A stretch of DNA of 11,053 bases, from the NCBI GenBank assembly GCA_033720975.1, contig JAWWBL010000054.1, positions 1 through 11,053 on the forward strand, written 5' to 3'. A program made the translations under genes and the position numbers. This document shows positions 6,299-11,053 of this stretch, piece by piece. This DNA comes from JAWWBL01 sp033720975. GTDB lineage: Bacteria; Actinomycetota; Acidimicrobiia; Spongiisociales; ZC4RG35. Below the pieces are notes generated by a model. That model made no database searches. It saw nothing but the letters and a program-made list of their open reading frames with translations, and was not told where the DNA came from. The stretch's first letter is position 1. Each line of letters starts with the position of its first letter.

Positions 6299-7276
6299 CT
6301 ATGGTTGGGGGTCAAGGCTCCCCACAGTGGCCGGAGCTGAGTAGGTCGCCTCGAATGTGACGGTCCCAGCTGGCAGGCCCGAGCGGCCATCAGCAGTCAG
6401 GTTGGTTCGAGACTCGGACCGCAAGAAGCCGGCTTCGTCGATCGCGAATCCCCAGCGAATCTCCAAGTCGTTGTCGCCAAAGTCGACGGAGAACGATGAC
6501 ACACCACCAACTGTTCCAACCAGCTCGAGACCCGGTAGGTCGGACAACAGGCTTATCACGGCTGCTCTCGATGCCGGGGTTGCGGGAGATTCCCGTATCG
6601 CCTGTAGTGCGACATCAAGGAAGTCAATGTGTTCTGGCCTCGTGGACCCCAACGGAAGCATTCCGCGGATCTGTCTGTCCAACTCGTCTTTGTCCGTTGC
6701 CCACACCGTGTCGAAAGCGTCCACAACCGTGAATGTCTGTGTCTCGCCAATTGCGTCCTGCTCATCGATCCCGAACTCGTAATAGAGCGCCCGATCGGTG
6801 GTATCGAAGAACGTTGGTTCGGTGGCAGTCGTGGACAGTTGCAGCGTCCCCTCATACCCCACCCACGAGTCCCGACGGACCGGCAGTTGGTAGAAGAGGC
6901 TCGGCTCCCCTTCCTGCCTACCGACTCCTTCGGCTTGCACTTCCATCAACAGCACTTCTTCGGACCTGACAAAGATGAAGCTGCTGTCAGGCGCTTCGAT
7001 TGGATCGATTTCTTCAACAAGCTGGGCGATTTCGCGAAGTGTTTCCGCTGCGGCAGTCTCCTGTCTCGGCAAAGTCAAGAGCAGCCCGGCTACGACTACG
7101 GCGAGGCCTGCGGCACCTGCGAGACGCCACGAGATCGAACGTGGCTGGCCCTCGATTCGCTGCGCCACAGCGCTCTGGAACCGGGCGAGCGACCGGGCCT
7201 CCTCTTCGGGAGTTGGCTCGGGCTCACCGTATAGCGCGCTGAGCGCCCTGTCTATGAGATCCCGCGGATCAGCCAC
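6299..7276 (-). CDS. CU044_5270-type single-pass membrane protein, sigma-factor partner (putative anti-sigma)
   Basis: 325 aa from GTG 7276 with GGAGG nearby; the first 8 bases overlap the end of the sigma gene, which indicates coupled expression. Residues 1-50 are a cytosolic acidic/Arg-rich segment ('DRALSALYGEPEPTPEEEARS'). One membrane helix follows at about 51-69 ('RLAGAAGLAVVVAGLLLTL'), then 'AAAETLREIAQLVEE' and a large extracellular domain (about 90-325). This layout and the 'AAAxxLxxIA' stretch after the helix are typical of the CU044_5270 family found next to ECF sigma factors in actinobacteria. A role as an anti-sigma factor or sensor is inferred from the overlap; no zinc-binding HxxxCxxC motif is present. 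Confidence 0.8.
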   Translation of the reverse strand: MADPRDLIDRALSALYGEPEPTPEEEARSLARFQSAVAQRIEGQPRSISWRLAGAAGLAVVVAGLLLTLPRQETAAAETLREIAQLVEEIDPIEAPDSSFIFVRSEEVLLMEVQAEGVGRQEGEPSLFYQLPVRRDSWVGYEGTLQLSTTATEPTFFDTTDRALYYEFGIDEQDAIGETQTFTVVDAFDTVWATDKDELDRQIRGMLPLGSTRPEHIDFLDVALQAIRESPATPASRAAVISLLSDLPGLELVGTVGGVSSFSVDFGDNDLEIRWGFAIDEAGFLRSESRTNLTADGRSGLPAGTVTFEATYSAPATVGSLDPQP

Positions 7277-7865
7277 GGTCTTCCTCCGTCGGTGGATCTG
7301 GCGATTTCGGTGGTTGTTGTCTCAGTACTGGAGCGATTTCGGCCAATCGTTCCCGCGCTCTGAAGAGACGAGTGGCAACGACTCCCTTGGAGATACCCAA
7401 GATCTGGGCTATTTCGGCATGTGAGCAGCCGTCCACTGAACTCAGCAGGAGAACCTCTCGCTGCCGTCTCGGGAGCTCTTTCAGCGCCTCTTCCATCTCC
7501 GACACCGAAACTGATAGAAGAGCCGCGGTCTCGGCGGACTCGCCAACGAGCTCCCACTCTGAGCCTCCTCGTATTACGACATCAAGCCGCGAGCGACGTG
7601 AGACCCGGCGCATGCGGTCGCCGATGACGTTTCGTCCGATTCGGTACAGCCAAGGCAGAGCTGTTGGTTGCGATGTGTCGAAGCGGTGTCGGACATCCAA
7701 GGCTTTCACGAAGATGTCAGATGTGAGATCCGCAGCTTCGCTCCGGTCAACTCTTCGGGCCACGAATGCAAAGACGGCTTTGAAGTGACGGCGATAGATG
7801 ACGCCGAACTCGCTTACGTCGTCTAGCGACGCCGAAATGATCTCGGCGTCAGAACGACTGTCCAT
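7269..7865 (-). CDS. ECF-family RNA polymerase sigma factor
   Basis: 198 aa from ATG 7865; a GTG at 7880 would add five residues. The ATG has GAGGGGGTGAG in front and is preferred. Region 2 spans about 20-90: 'FGVIYRRHFKAVFAFVARRV', 'DLTSDIFVKAL' and 'PWLYRIGRNVIGDRMRR' (core binding and -10 recognition). Region 4 spans about 125-178: 'LPRRQREVLLLSSVDGCSHA' and 'QILGISKGVVATRLFRARE' (HTH for the -35 element). There is no C-terminal SnoaL-like extension; a Pro-rich tail ends the protein. It is followed by an overlapping transmembrane partner and preceded by a secreted I36-like gene 36 bases upstream, so the three genes probably form one transcript. Confidence 0.95.
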   Translation of the reverse strand: MDSRSDAEIISASLDDVSEFGVIYRRHFKAVFAFVARRVDRSEAADLTSDIFVKALDVRHRFDTSQPTALPWLYRIGRNVIGDRMRRVSRRSRLDVVIRGGSEWELVGESAETAALLSVSVSEMEEALKELPRRQREVLLLSSVDGCSHAEIAQILGISKGVVATRLFRARERLAEIAPVLRQQPPKSPDPPTEEDRG

Positions 7866-7871
7866 CTCACC

Positions 7872-7886
7872 CCCTCGCACCGAGGG
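7872..7886 (-). other. Small hairpin over the sigma factor ribosome binding site
   Basis: CCCTCG (7872-7877) and CGAGGG (7881-7886) form a 6-bp stem with a 3-base loop. On the minus strand the 3' arm is part of the GAGGGG ribosome binding site of the sigma gene, so the stem would cover it. Seen: the complementarity. Inferred: an effect on translation. Confidence 0.4.
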
Positions 7887-7901
7887 TAACGCTCGTCTTG
7901 T

Positions 7902-8423
7902 CTAGCTGCTGTGATACGAAATCGACTCGGCTCGATTGTTCAGCGAGTTGAGATCGTCGGTTGTACCGGCTCCATACGTGTTCTCACCCTGACCACCCTT
8001 ATTGGGGTAGTCGTAGTGGCGCAGCCGCGCACAGCCGTTGTAGGAGGACGAGATCCGGTTATCCCAAGACGGCGTCGTATTCCAATACCCGCCGGTGCAC
8101 GACGAGCCCACCACCGAGATCGAAGAACCACTCCCGTTGAACCCGTCGTAATGCGTCCCGAGCGTGAACGTCGACATCGCGACAGTCCCGCCTCCAATAG
8201 CGGGCGACGACTCCGCAGACAATGGGACTCCGAGGTTCGCCCATGAGACAGCCTCGCTGGGAGTATCGAAGCACTCAGGCTCCGTTGTCTTGAACTCACC
8301 GCTCTCGGCTATATCCAAGACGAACACGACGCAGTGCACCTCACGCTCCGAAACGTCGGGGCTCGGTGCGGGCGGCGCGACAACAGAGAGAAACACAGCA
8401 AGCGCTGCAATCAGGTGTGGCAT
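7902..8423 (-). CDS. Secreted peptidase inhibitor I36 / beta-gamma-crystallin-like protein
   Basis: 173 aa from ATG 8423; a longer frame reaches 8576, but AAAGGACGG nine bases before this ATG fixes the start. Residues 1-22 are a signal peptide ('HLIAALAVFLSVVAPPAP'). A linker domain (29-80) with C31 and C51 follows. The C-terminal part has two Greek-key halves of the I36/crystallin kind: 'HYDGFNGSGSSISVVGSSC' to 'WDNRISSSYNGC' (91-131) and 'LRHYDYPNKGGQG' to 'LNNRAESISY' (134-170), each ending in the NR-x-S/E-S/I signature. I36 proteins of Streptomyces (SMPI) inhibit metalloproteases, but many family members have no tested activity. It lies 36 bases upstream of the ECF sigma gene and probably shares its transcript. 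Confidence 0.8.
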   Translation of the reverse strand: MPHLIAALAVFLSVVAPPAPSPDVSEREVHCVVFVLDIAESGEFKTTEPECFDTPSEAVSWANLGVPLSAESSPAIGGGTVAMSTFTLGTHYDGFNGSGSSISVVGSSCTGGYWNTTPSWDNRISSSYNGCARLRHYDYPNKGGQGENTYGAGTTDDLNSLNNRAESISYHSS

Positions 8424-8424
8424 T

Positions 8425-8546
8425 TTGCCGTCCTTTGTTCGCGGACGGGAGGTTTGTTGTTTGGCTCCCCAGATCATTTCGCGGAATACCCCCCCCCCGG
8501 AGGCAATAAGCACCCCGGAGGCGAACGGGGTTGCCGTCCTTTGTTC
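8425..8546 (-). repeat. Duplicated 16-base ribosome-binding-site sequence in the I36-like leader
   Basis: TTGCCGTCCTTTGTTC occurs at 8425-8440 and again at 8531-8546. On the minus strand each copy reads GAACAAAGGACGGCAA. The copy next to ATG 8423 is the actual ribosome binding site; the upstream copy has no start codon after it. The 106-base period and exact identity point to a duplication or a regulatory decoy. Confidence 0.75.
8428..8448 (-). promoter_or_regulatory. Hairpin sequestering the ribosome binding site of the I36-like gene
   Basis: CCGTCC (8428-8433) and GGACGG (8443-8448) form a 6-bp stem with a 9-base loop. In the minus-strand mRNA the 3' arm is the GGACGG core of the ribosome binding site, so folding would block translation from ATG 8423. 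The same anti-ribosome-binding arm could instead pair with the duplicate at 8531-8546. Confidence 0.45.
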
Positions 8547-8570
8547 AAACTGGCGCCCCATTCGCCTCCG
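8516..8570 (-). repeat. 15-base inverted repeat in the I36-like leader
   Basis: The arms are 8516-8530 and 8556-8570 (14 of 15 bases complementary), with a 25-base loop that contains the upstream ribosome-binding-site copy. CCCCGGAGGC is also repeated directly at 8495-8504 and 8513-8522, so the arm at 8556-8570 can pair with more than one partner. A run of ten C lies at 8489-8498. The remaining divergent gap up to 8668 holds the palindrome described separately and the ribosome binding site of the next gene. Confidence 0.6.
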
Positions 8571-8604
8571 ACGCAACGGTCGAGCAAACAGCCAGATTCT
8601 CAGT

Positions 8605-8619
8605 AATCGACCGTCGATT
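8605..8619. promoter_or_regulatory. 15-base palindrome upstream of the small Cys-rich gene
   Basis: AATCGAC-C-GTCGATT is a perfect dyad (7-base arms, one central base), about 50 bases before the GTG at 8669. Its position in a divergent promoter region suggests an operator. No convincing -10/-35 was recognised beside it. Confidence 0.4.
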
Positions 8620-8668
8620 CAGACAAAGAACTCTCAGGCAACGCACACAGAAACCAGGAGGATCCGAG

Positions 8669-8881
8669 GTGGCCAGATACTGCGTCAACCGCAATCCACA
8701 AGCGGATAGTTACCACGAGGTCCACAACCTCACAGCAGGGTGTAACCACTTGCCCGCACCTGAGAACAGGAGGGCTCTAGGCGACCACTCCAGTTGTCAC
8801 AGTGCCGTAGCCAAGGCACGCACGATGTACACGCTCGTGGACGGGTGCTGGTACTGCTCCCGATCGTGCCACACGAGGTGA
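8669..8881 (+). CDS. Small conserved Cys-rich protein of unknown function
   Basis: 70 aa from GTG 8669, set by a perfect AGGAGG (8656-8661) seven bases upstream; a longer frame from 8531 lacks such a site. The sequence starts 'ARYCVNRNPQADSYHEVHN' and ends 'DGCWYCSRSCHTR', with 'LPAPENRRALGDHSSCHSAV' in the middle. This resembles a widespread family of small uncharacterised bacterial proteins (YCVNxNxQ...EVH...C..LP...N...LG....C..A...A......NGC..C...CHT). Cys at 5, 25, 43, 60, 63 and 67 with several His suggests metal binding, for example zinc. No signal peptide, so probably cytosolic. Family membership is from memory of the pattern; its function is unknown to me. Confidence 0.8.
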   Translation: MARYCVNRNPQADSYHEVHNLTAGCNHLPAPENRRALGDHSSCHSAVAKARTMYTLVDGCWYCSRSCHTR

Positions 8882-9071
8882 CCCGCGTCGCCCCAGTTCG
8901 ACGCGAACGCGACCCAAGCCGGCCAACACCACAGACAGAAACTCACCCCGCTAGCCACGGCTGAAAGAATCACGGAATATCCCCCCACATCAGACAACAA
9001 CCCGGGTGAAGCAGAGCCACGGCCCGACAAGCTGGGCTATGGGCTCTCGAGCAGACCCAAGGAGGTTGCAG

Positions 9072-9479
9072 ATGAGGGGCACAAGGAAACGCCTGGGGCT
9101 ACTGGTCCTCACGCTGGCGCTGATCGTCGGCTCGGGCTCACTGGCTCTGGCGCACTCGTTCTCGTCATGTCAGACCGGGGAGTTCTGCGTCTTCGGCGTC
9201 AGCGGGTACAGCGGCGACTGGCACGACCCCGACACCGATGACCCCAACTGGCCGTGCTGTGGTCATCACGGCGTGCAAAACGATGACGACTCATTCCAGA
9301 ACAAGGAAACGACGGTTGTCCGGGTGTTCGACGGGACGAACTACACGGGTGGCACGAAATACTGTGCCACAGATTCATCGAATGACTGGAACATCAACGA
9401 CAACGTCGATAACGACGGGAACAGCAACGACACGCTGGGAACGAGCACCTGTCCTGCAGGCGACATCGAGCTTCCTTGA
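9072..9479 (+). CDS. Second secreted peptidase inhibitor I36-like protein
   Basis: 135 aa from ATG 9072, with AAGGAGG six to seven bases before it; a longer frame from 9006 has no such site. Residues 1-28 are a signal peptide ending 'GSLALA' before His29. The mature protein begins 'CQTGEFCVFGVSGYSGDW', the typical I36 opening C-x-x-G-x-F/V-C-V/L-F/Y...Y/F-x-G. 'DDSFQNKETTVVRVFDGTNYTGG' continues the Greek-key pattern. Six Cys (33, 39, 62, 63, 98, 127) are compatible with three disulfides. A Asn/Asp-rich stretch (about 103-121) may bind calcium; that is speculative. The stop TGA is followed immediately by the GTG of the lipoprotein. The gap 8882-9071 before it shows only CGGAATATCCCCCC (8973-8986), similar to a sequence at 8482-8495. 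Confidence 0.8.
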   Translation: MRGTRKRLGLLVLTLALIVGSGSLALAHSFSSCQTGEFCVFGVSGYSGDWHDPDTDDPNWPCCGHHGVQNDDDSFQNKETTVVRVFDGTNYTGGTKYCATDSSNDWNINDNVDNDGNSNDTLGTSTCPAGDIELP

Positions 9480-10478
9480 GTGCTGTCTAGGTCGAAATGG
9501 CGGCCGGGCATAGGGAAGCATCGGTCGAGGTCGAAGACAGCTCGGCACCTGTGGCTTGTCGTCGCCGCCCTCCTAGCGGCCTGTTCGACGGCCGAGCCAC
9601 TCGGCCCACCTCCGGTCGTCGACGAAATCGAGCTCGAGACTGTTTACGACGCGGTCAACACTGTGCTCACCCAAGAGCAGCAAGTCGAAGTCATGAACGC
9701 GATCGACACGGTTGTTGAGCAGTGCATGCGACAGGCCGGATATGAGTGGTTCGACTACCCGGGCGTGACCGTCGAGCAGGTCTTCGCCAACGACATCTTC
9801 ATGTCCGACTTCGAAGTCTGGCTCTTCAACGATCCGGAGATGAGCGGTTCGGACGGCTATGGAGTCGTATCGGACAGTCGCCAGATCCGTGCGATTGAGA
9901 CGCCGCGGGACGAGTTCTTCACGCCAGAGATGACACCAGAAGACGAAGAGGAGTACTACTTGGCCTTCGCCGGCACCGAAGAAGAACGAATCACGATCCG
10001 TCGAGCCAACGGCTCACACTTCAGCCAGGGCGCCGGCGGGTGTCTCGGAGTAGGCCTTCGCACCATGCACCCAGACCTCGAGACCTACCTCAGATTGAAT
10101 AGCGTCAGAAAGGAACTCATCTCTGACCTGTGGACAGCGACCATCGAAAGCGCTGAAGTGCAGGCATCTCTAGCGATCTGGGCTGAGTGCATGCGCAAGG
10201 AGGGTTACGCATTCCAAGATCCTCCTGCTGCCCTGGAGGCGGTCTTGACTGTCGCGGCCGATAGCACCCCAAACGCCGCACAAGCGGTTGAGGTGTCTAT
10301 CGCGAGCAAGGATGTGGGGTGCAAAGAGCTCTCGGGACTATCTGGATGGTTCTCTGCCGTCTTTCTTCGTGAGGCCGAGGCACGGCTCTCGGACCACATG
10401 GACGATTTGACTTGGCTGTCAGATGCACAACTCGGAGCTGCCCGGAGGGCGGCCGAGATCCTCAGCGATGGGTCCTAG
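9480..10478 (+). CDS. Actinobacterial lipoprotein with repeated CMRxxGY motifs, unknown function
   Basis: 332 aa from GTG 9480, directly after the TGA of the I36-like gene (coupled). A basic n-region (1-22) and hydrophobic core lead to the lipobox L32-A-A-C35. The mature part has 'QCMRQAGYEW' (C82) and 'ECMRKEGYAF' (C237), with 'GAGGCLG' (C188) and 'DVGCKEL' (C281) as probable disulfide partners. This C-M-x-x-x-G-Y / G-G-C alternation is common in uncharacterised actinobacterial lipoproteins. Predicted mostly helical in the C-terminal third. It probably sits on the outer face of the membrane, near the secreted I36-like protein encoded just before it; a functional link is inferred from the coupling only. 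The gap 10479-10550 holds no gene. Confidence 0.85.
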   Translation: MLSRSKWRPGIGKHRSRSKTARHLWLVVAALLAACSTAEPLGPPPVVDEIELETVYDAVNTVLTQEQQVEVMNAIDTVVEQCMRQAGYEWFDYPGVTVEQVFANDIFMSDFEVWLFNDPEMSGSDGYGVVSDSRQIRAIETPRDEFFTPEMTPEDEEEYYLAFAGTEEERITIRRANGSHFSQGAGGCLGVGLRTMHPDLETYLRLNSVRKELISDLWTATIESAEVQASLAIWAECMRKEGYAFQDPPAALEAVLTVAADSTPNAAQAVEVSIASKDVGCKELSGLSGWFSAVFLREAEARLSDHMDDLTWLSDAQLGAARRAAEILSDGS

Positions 10479-10550
10479 CGTGAGGATTACCCAGTCAGGC
10501 CTACTCAAACGGTCCATCTAGAACACAGCTGGAGCGAAGAAGGAGCAACC

Positions 10551-10841
10551 ATGGGCAAGAAGTCCGCAAGATTCACACCCGACGGCATCGAAGGCCTATC
10601 GAAGGACAAGCCAGTCGTCTACAAGATCGAAGATGGCAAAGGGACCAATATCTACACCGGCTCGGCAAAGAAGGGGCGGGTCGAGCAGAGGATCAAGGAA
10701 CATCTACCGGGCGGAAAGGACCCAATACCGGGTGGTCCGAAGGTGGCAATCTCTCAGAAGCCGTCGATTGTCGAAGCCAGGAAGTCTGAAGAACGCATAA
10801 TCAAGAGCGTAAAACCCCGCCACAACAAGAAGGGGAAGTAG
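10551..10841 (+). CDS. Standalone GIY-YIG nuclease-superfamily protein
   Basis: 96 aa from ATG 10551, with AAGGAG six bases before it. Elements of the GIY-YIG fold are in order: 'VVYKIEDGKGTNIYTGSAKK' at 22-41, where V22-V-Y corresponds to GIY and I34-Y-T-G to YIG; 'GRVEQRIKEHL' at 42-52, with the catalytic-type Arg (R43 or R47) and H51; 'EARKSEERIIKSVKP' at 75-89, with the metal-binding Glu (E76, E80 or E81); and the final Asn in 'PRHNKKG' (N92). The family cuts DNA or RNA in repair, restriction and homing. A protein consisting only of this domain could be a small nuclease or a degenerate relative. Lys-rich ends favour nucleic acid binding. Confidence 0.82.
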   Translation: MGKKSARFTPDGIEGLSKDKPVVYKIEDGKGTNIYTGSAKKGRVEQRIKEHLPGGKDPIPGGPKVAISQKPSIVEARKSEERIIKSVKPRHNKKGK

Positions 10842-10898
10842 CGGACCTCAAGCCGGACCGCGACCTGACGACCTGCCCGACGGGAGTCTCCAAGCACT

Positions 10899-10925
10899 CG
10901 CTCGGCGCTCAAACGCTCGGCGCTC
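10899..10925. repeat. Two direct copies of a 12-base repeat
   Basis: CGCTCGGCGCTC occurs at 10899-10910 and 10914-10925, separated by AAA. Directly next to it CTCTGT (10925-10930) and ACAGAG (10937-10942) can form a small hairpin. The rest of 10842-10978 shows no gene. Confidence 0.6.
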
Positions 10926-10978
10926 TCTGTGGTTAGACAGAGGCTGGACATAGGGGGCAACCATGGCGTCATGCCAGG

Positions 10979-11005
10979 AAACCCCAGGCCGCTGGCCTGG
11001 GGTTT
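10979..11005. terminator. Bidirectional intrinsic terminator
   Basis: AAACCCCAGGCC (10979-10990), a GCT loop, and GGCCTGGGGTTT (10994-11005) make a perfect 12-bp stem. The A/T ends of the stem provide a short T-tract in both directions. It lies six bases beyond the 3' end of the tRNA, which it probably terminates, and may also serve the plus-strand genes. Confidence 0.85.
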
Positions 11006-11011
11006 CTTCAG

Positions 11012-11053
11012 TAGCGGGGGCAGGATTTGAACCTGCGACCTTCGGGTTATGAG
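11012..11053 (-). tRNA. tRNA-Met (CAT anticodon, probably initiator), 3' part only
   Basis: On the minus strand the visible part begins in the anticodon loop CTCATAA (anticodon CAT), followed by the stem CCCGA, a five-base variable region and the T-arm GCAGG-TTCAAAT-CCTGC. The acceptor strand CCCCGCT and discriminator A end the gene at 11012; CCA is not encoded. Three Cs directly after the loop match the GGG:CCC anticodon stem of initiator tRNAs, but the 5' half is outside the window, so initiator versus elongator is not proven. Confidence 0.93.

Noticed and set aside
5190..6360. Plus-strand open frames of 142 and 153 aa
   Set aside because: They mirror the MauE-like and 278-aa genes, lack ribosome binding sites and have low-complexity, basic composition typical of antisense frames in GC-rich DNA.
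6629..7234. 201-aa plus-strand open frame
   Set aside because: Antisense to the CU044_5270-type gene, which has a membrane helix, coupling to the sigma gene and a good ribosome binding site.
8482..8986. CGGAATAYCCCCCC shared by 8482-8495 and 8973-8986 as ECF promoter
   Set aside because: GGAAT resembles an ECF -35 element, but no CGT-type -10 lies at the right distance, and the two copies point in opposite directions relative to their genes.
1..11053. CRISPR array, rRNA or insertion sequence ends
   Set aside because: No regularly spaced repeats of 24-40 bases, no rRNA-like sequence and no transposase or terminal inverted repeats were seen.

Overview
The window looks like chromosomal DNA of an actinobacterium, most likely an environmental lineage. 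It is GC-rich, many genes start with GTG, ribosome binding sites are strong AGGAGG types, and it carries lipoproteins with the CM(R)xxGY pattern, a CU044_5270-type membrane partner of an ECF sigma factor, and secreted peptidase-inhibitor-I36-like proteins. The exact taxon cannot be fixed from this sequence.

Left part (1-2151), mobile-element functions. A Fic-family AMPylase gene runs off the left edge on the minus strand, behind an intergenic stretch with evenly spaced GTTAA motifs. Next come two divergent units: a small MerR/AlpA-like HTH protein (minus) and an excisionase-integrase pair (plus). An inverted repeat and a TTGACT/TAGGGT promoter lie between them. This is the usual control logic of an integrative element.

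Middle part (2200-6119), the most unusual region. A tightly packed minus-strand operon reads, in transcription order: a 278-aa protein of unknown function, a MauE-like membrane protein, a MauD-like membrane-anchored thioredoxin fold with CxxC, a Tat-exported Cys- and Trp-rich small protein, a 57-aa two-helix membrane peptide, a 191-aa membrane protein, and a lipoprotein. MauE and MauD are the disulfide-forming helpers of methylamine dehydrogenase light chain. Here the large catalytic subunit and MauG are absent and the putative substrate is a 10-Cys protein I do not recognise. It looks like a dedicated export and disulfide-maturation cassette for one extracellular protein.

Right-middle part (6299-8423), a minus-strand operon: a secreted I36/crystallin-like protein, an ECF sigma factor, and a single-pass CU044_5270-type partner that overlaps it. 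The leader of the I36-like gene (8424-8570) is rich in repeats and inverted repeats that can hide or expose its ribosome binding site.

Right part (8669-11053), plus strand: a 70-aa Cys-rich conserved small protein, a second I36-like secreted protein, a coupled lipoprotein with two CMRxxGY motifs, and a standalone GIY-YIG domain protein. The window ends with a 12-bp-stem terminator and the 3' part of a minus-strand tRNA-Met(CAT). No stretch longer than 300 bases lacks a gene. The longest gaps (313-420, 6120-6298, 8424-8668, 8882-9071, 10842-11011) are described in the entries.
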